Assembly (NCBI GenBank): GCA_914767715.1
Contig: OU612067.1
Span: 23,656,162 to 23,720,161, forward strand
Length of the DNA stretch: 64,000 nt
Origin: Membranipora membranacea
Lineage: Eukaryota > Bryozoa > Gymnolaemata > Cheilostomatida > Membraniporidae
Direction: 5' to 3'
Shown: in pieces, positions 62,201 to 64,000 of the stretch
Layout of the letters: every line of letters begins with the position of its first letter
How positions within the stretch are numbered: position 1 is the first letter of the stretch
Notes under the pieces: model-generated
What the model saw: only the letters and a program-made list of their open reading frames with translations
Told to the model about the DNA's origin: nothing
Databases searched by the model: none
Position numbers and translations under genes: made by a program

Positions 62201-62778
62201 AATATCTTTATCTAACCGACTGTTGTTTTGGTTTCTTTATACTTTACCTGATCAAACTCCCATATAACTGAAAATGTCCCCTTGTTGCCCCTTTGCCCTT
62301 GCTTATGTCAACAACAAAACGATTCCAGGAAAGCTAATTGTTGTAAAATTCTGCTATTCAGAGTTATGCCACCTCTTAGGTATTTAAAACAACTTCTTCT
62401 AACTTCGAATGCATATTCCTATACCTGGAAGAAGAAATTTATGGTAAAAAATTCTCACAGAAAATAGATACAATCTGTTGATTAAAATATATATCTCACC
62501 AACAACATATGAAACTGGCTTGGTATCAAGACCTTTACTACTATAGCTGTGATGAAAAAGGGAGTTGAAAATTTGACATGAAGTTTCAGTCATACACTAG
62601 GCGTGTAGAATAATAGTGAAATCTAGATGTAAAATTTGTCTCAATCTTTATTTGTAATTCCTTCCATTCTGCTATGTGTCGATGAAATTTTAACTGACAG
62701 CAACCATCACCAAAAACAATGAACTTCGAGTCAGAAACTAGAATACTGGATGGCTAGTAATATGTTGATCTTCTTTAG
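59242..62778. other. Spacer between the ABCA1-like gene and the Mpo1-like gene
   Basis: No coding exon is supported. The stretch should contain the ABCA promoter and 5' UTR and the missing 5' exon(s) of the Mpo1-like gene, since the two genes point away from each other. One open frame (about 61,792-61,955) ends at a good donor-like CAG|GTGAGA but resembles nothing in the Mpo1 family. I could not find an exon encoding the expected N-terminal Y-H block. Confidence 0.45.
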
Positions 62779-63832
62779 AAATATTGTATGTCACCTGATT
62801 GCGGCTCCGATGTTAGGAATAGGATCTATAGCCCTGCTGGATTTGATGGGAGGTTATTGGCTGGCTATCATCTTACAAACTCTGCTCACACTATGGTGTC
62901 TATATAATGAACTTCTCTATGGGGTGAGTGTGTATGATTGCTCATGATTGCATATGAGTGGTATACATCAAGTAAAGAGTTTACAGTTACGCTCTATCAA
63001 CCTGACAACCTGACAACCTGACAGCGTTCCAATTCTCACTTTCTCACTGAAAGCTAAAATCTTTTGACATTAAACCCCAAAATAACTAACGATCAGAGAG
63101 CGCCTTGATCCAATAAGACTTGGTTGTACTAGCTTTCGATTTTAGCGGCTGATTTTTTCAAGTATATGCGGTATGAAATTGATGGAACGGGCCTATTGAC
63201 CTTCCTCCATCATAGATGATGTTATATAAATTGTCTAAGCTTACACTGGCTAGTACTGTTACTAGTTTGAAATTTTAAATTATTTTATTGCCACACGAAT
63301 GAACAATTTATACGATGAAAGAGTTATTAAACATGAAAGTGTGGTATACACATTTCATAAGAGATTCTGGAGAATCTATTGCGTTCAAGCCTGGAACTTT
63401 TGTATTCTGTTTGTATTCTGTTCAAGCCAGAGTGCCAGATCCAGGGACATTGACTTGGTATGTGTGGCAGTAGCGGCGCCCCACTATTAATGTTCCCAGT
63501 GATAGAACAGCACCACTACTGCTATATGTACAAAAGATTGATGGGTATTTATATGTTTTATGCCGTACCATCACCGTGACTAATCACTACACAGCAGAGT
63601 AACTTAGTGGGAGGGAAGGCTTCCAAACCATCAAAATATAACAAAATGAATACTTTAACATTTTATATTTTATAGGTTGTTTATACTGCATTCAGCATAT
63701 CAAGTTTTATACTTCAAACATCTTACTTATCTCCGAAACTTGGTGTCAGCTCAACATTGATACTGTTCTGTGTGGCTGTGTTTATACAACTAGGAGTAGG
63801 CCATGGACTGTTTGAACAAAGACCTCCAAATG
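62779..63832 (+). CDS. Mpo1-like (DUF962 / YGL010W-type) membrane protein, partial, two internal exons
   Basis: Exon A is 62,779-62,923 (acceptor TTCTTTAG, donor GGG|GTGAGT) and exon B is 63,676-63,832 (acceptor TTTTATAG, donor AATG|GTAAGT). Phases fit and the join is open. The sequence is NIVCHLIAAP..., three or so hydrophobic helices, then FIQLGVGHGLFEQRPPN. The N-x3-H-x4-P start and the VGHG-FE-R-P block are the hallmarks of the DUF962 family. Its yeast member Mpo1 is an ER Fe(II)-dependent dioxygenase in alpha-oxidation of 2-hydroxy fatty acids, and the histidines bind the metal. The family's first histidine block should be on an upstream exon that I did not find, and the C-terminal exon(s) lie beyond the window. 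Family assignment is good; the enzymatic role is inferred. Confidence 0.8.
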
Positions 63833-64000
63833 GTAAGTTGTCAGCAGACTCATTTCTATCAAGTTTTCTTGTCATGTTTTAGCCAGAAGTTGTAAGCTTG
63901 TATGATTGCTGTCAGTGTATATTACACATTAATATAATATATTTACATGTTAGTAATACCGGAATATAATATATTAATTTGAAATGCGTGTCATGCACGA
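63833..64000. other. Intron of the Mpo1-like gene at the window edge
   Basis: Begins with donor GTAAGT; no acceptor or exon is seen before the window ends. Confidence 0.6.

Overview
The window is eukaryotic, animal nuclear DNA. It is AT-rich, its genes are split by many GT-AG introns of a few hundred bases to several kb, and it carries tRNA-derived SINEs, foldback/MITE-type DNA elements and AT microsatellites. There are no operons, ribosome binding sites or CRISPR arrays. An ABCA1/4/7-class transporter, a SPRYD7 orthologue, an inosine-uridine-type nucleoside hydrolase and an Mpo1-like (DUF962) membrane protein together suggest an invertebrate metazoan. I could not assign a phylum.

Layout: 1-12.99 kb has no gene I can support, only repeats (a 378-bp TIR element at 1.83-2.21 kb, foldback elements at 8.06 and 8.88 kb, and a tRNA-like module at 9.5 kb). 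SPRYD7 (+, 5 coding exons, 195 aa) lies at 12,994-15,936. A nucleoside hydrolase (-, 2 coding exons, 322 aa) lies at 16,935-18,314, tail-to-tail with SPRYD7. 18.3-23.15 kb is apparently empty. 23,281-59,208 (-) is a single very large gene for a full-length ABCA1-like transporter. I could thread 43 coding exons with every intron phase matching, giving an uninterrupted 2,583-aa protein with both ATPase domains intact. 59.2-62.8 kb is a spacer. From 62,779 (+) two internal exons of an Mpo1-like gene run toward the window edge, roughly head-to-head with the ABCA gene.

The proteins are not an obvious pathway, although the ABCA1-like lipid exporter and the Mpo1-like protein (family role: fatty-acid alpha-oxidation at the ER) both touch lipid metabolism. 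That pairing may be chance. The more unusual content is in the introns: a 537-bp hAT-like element with an exact 8-bp target duplication nested inside an older palindromic element, several copies of at least three short foldback families, four copies of one tRNA-derived SINE, a triplicated splice acceptor, and a GC-AG intron. I did not find a convincing new multi-gene system.
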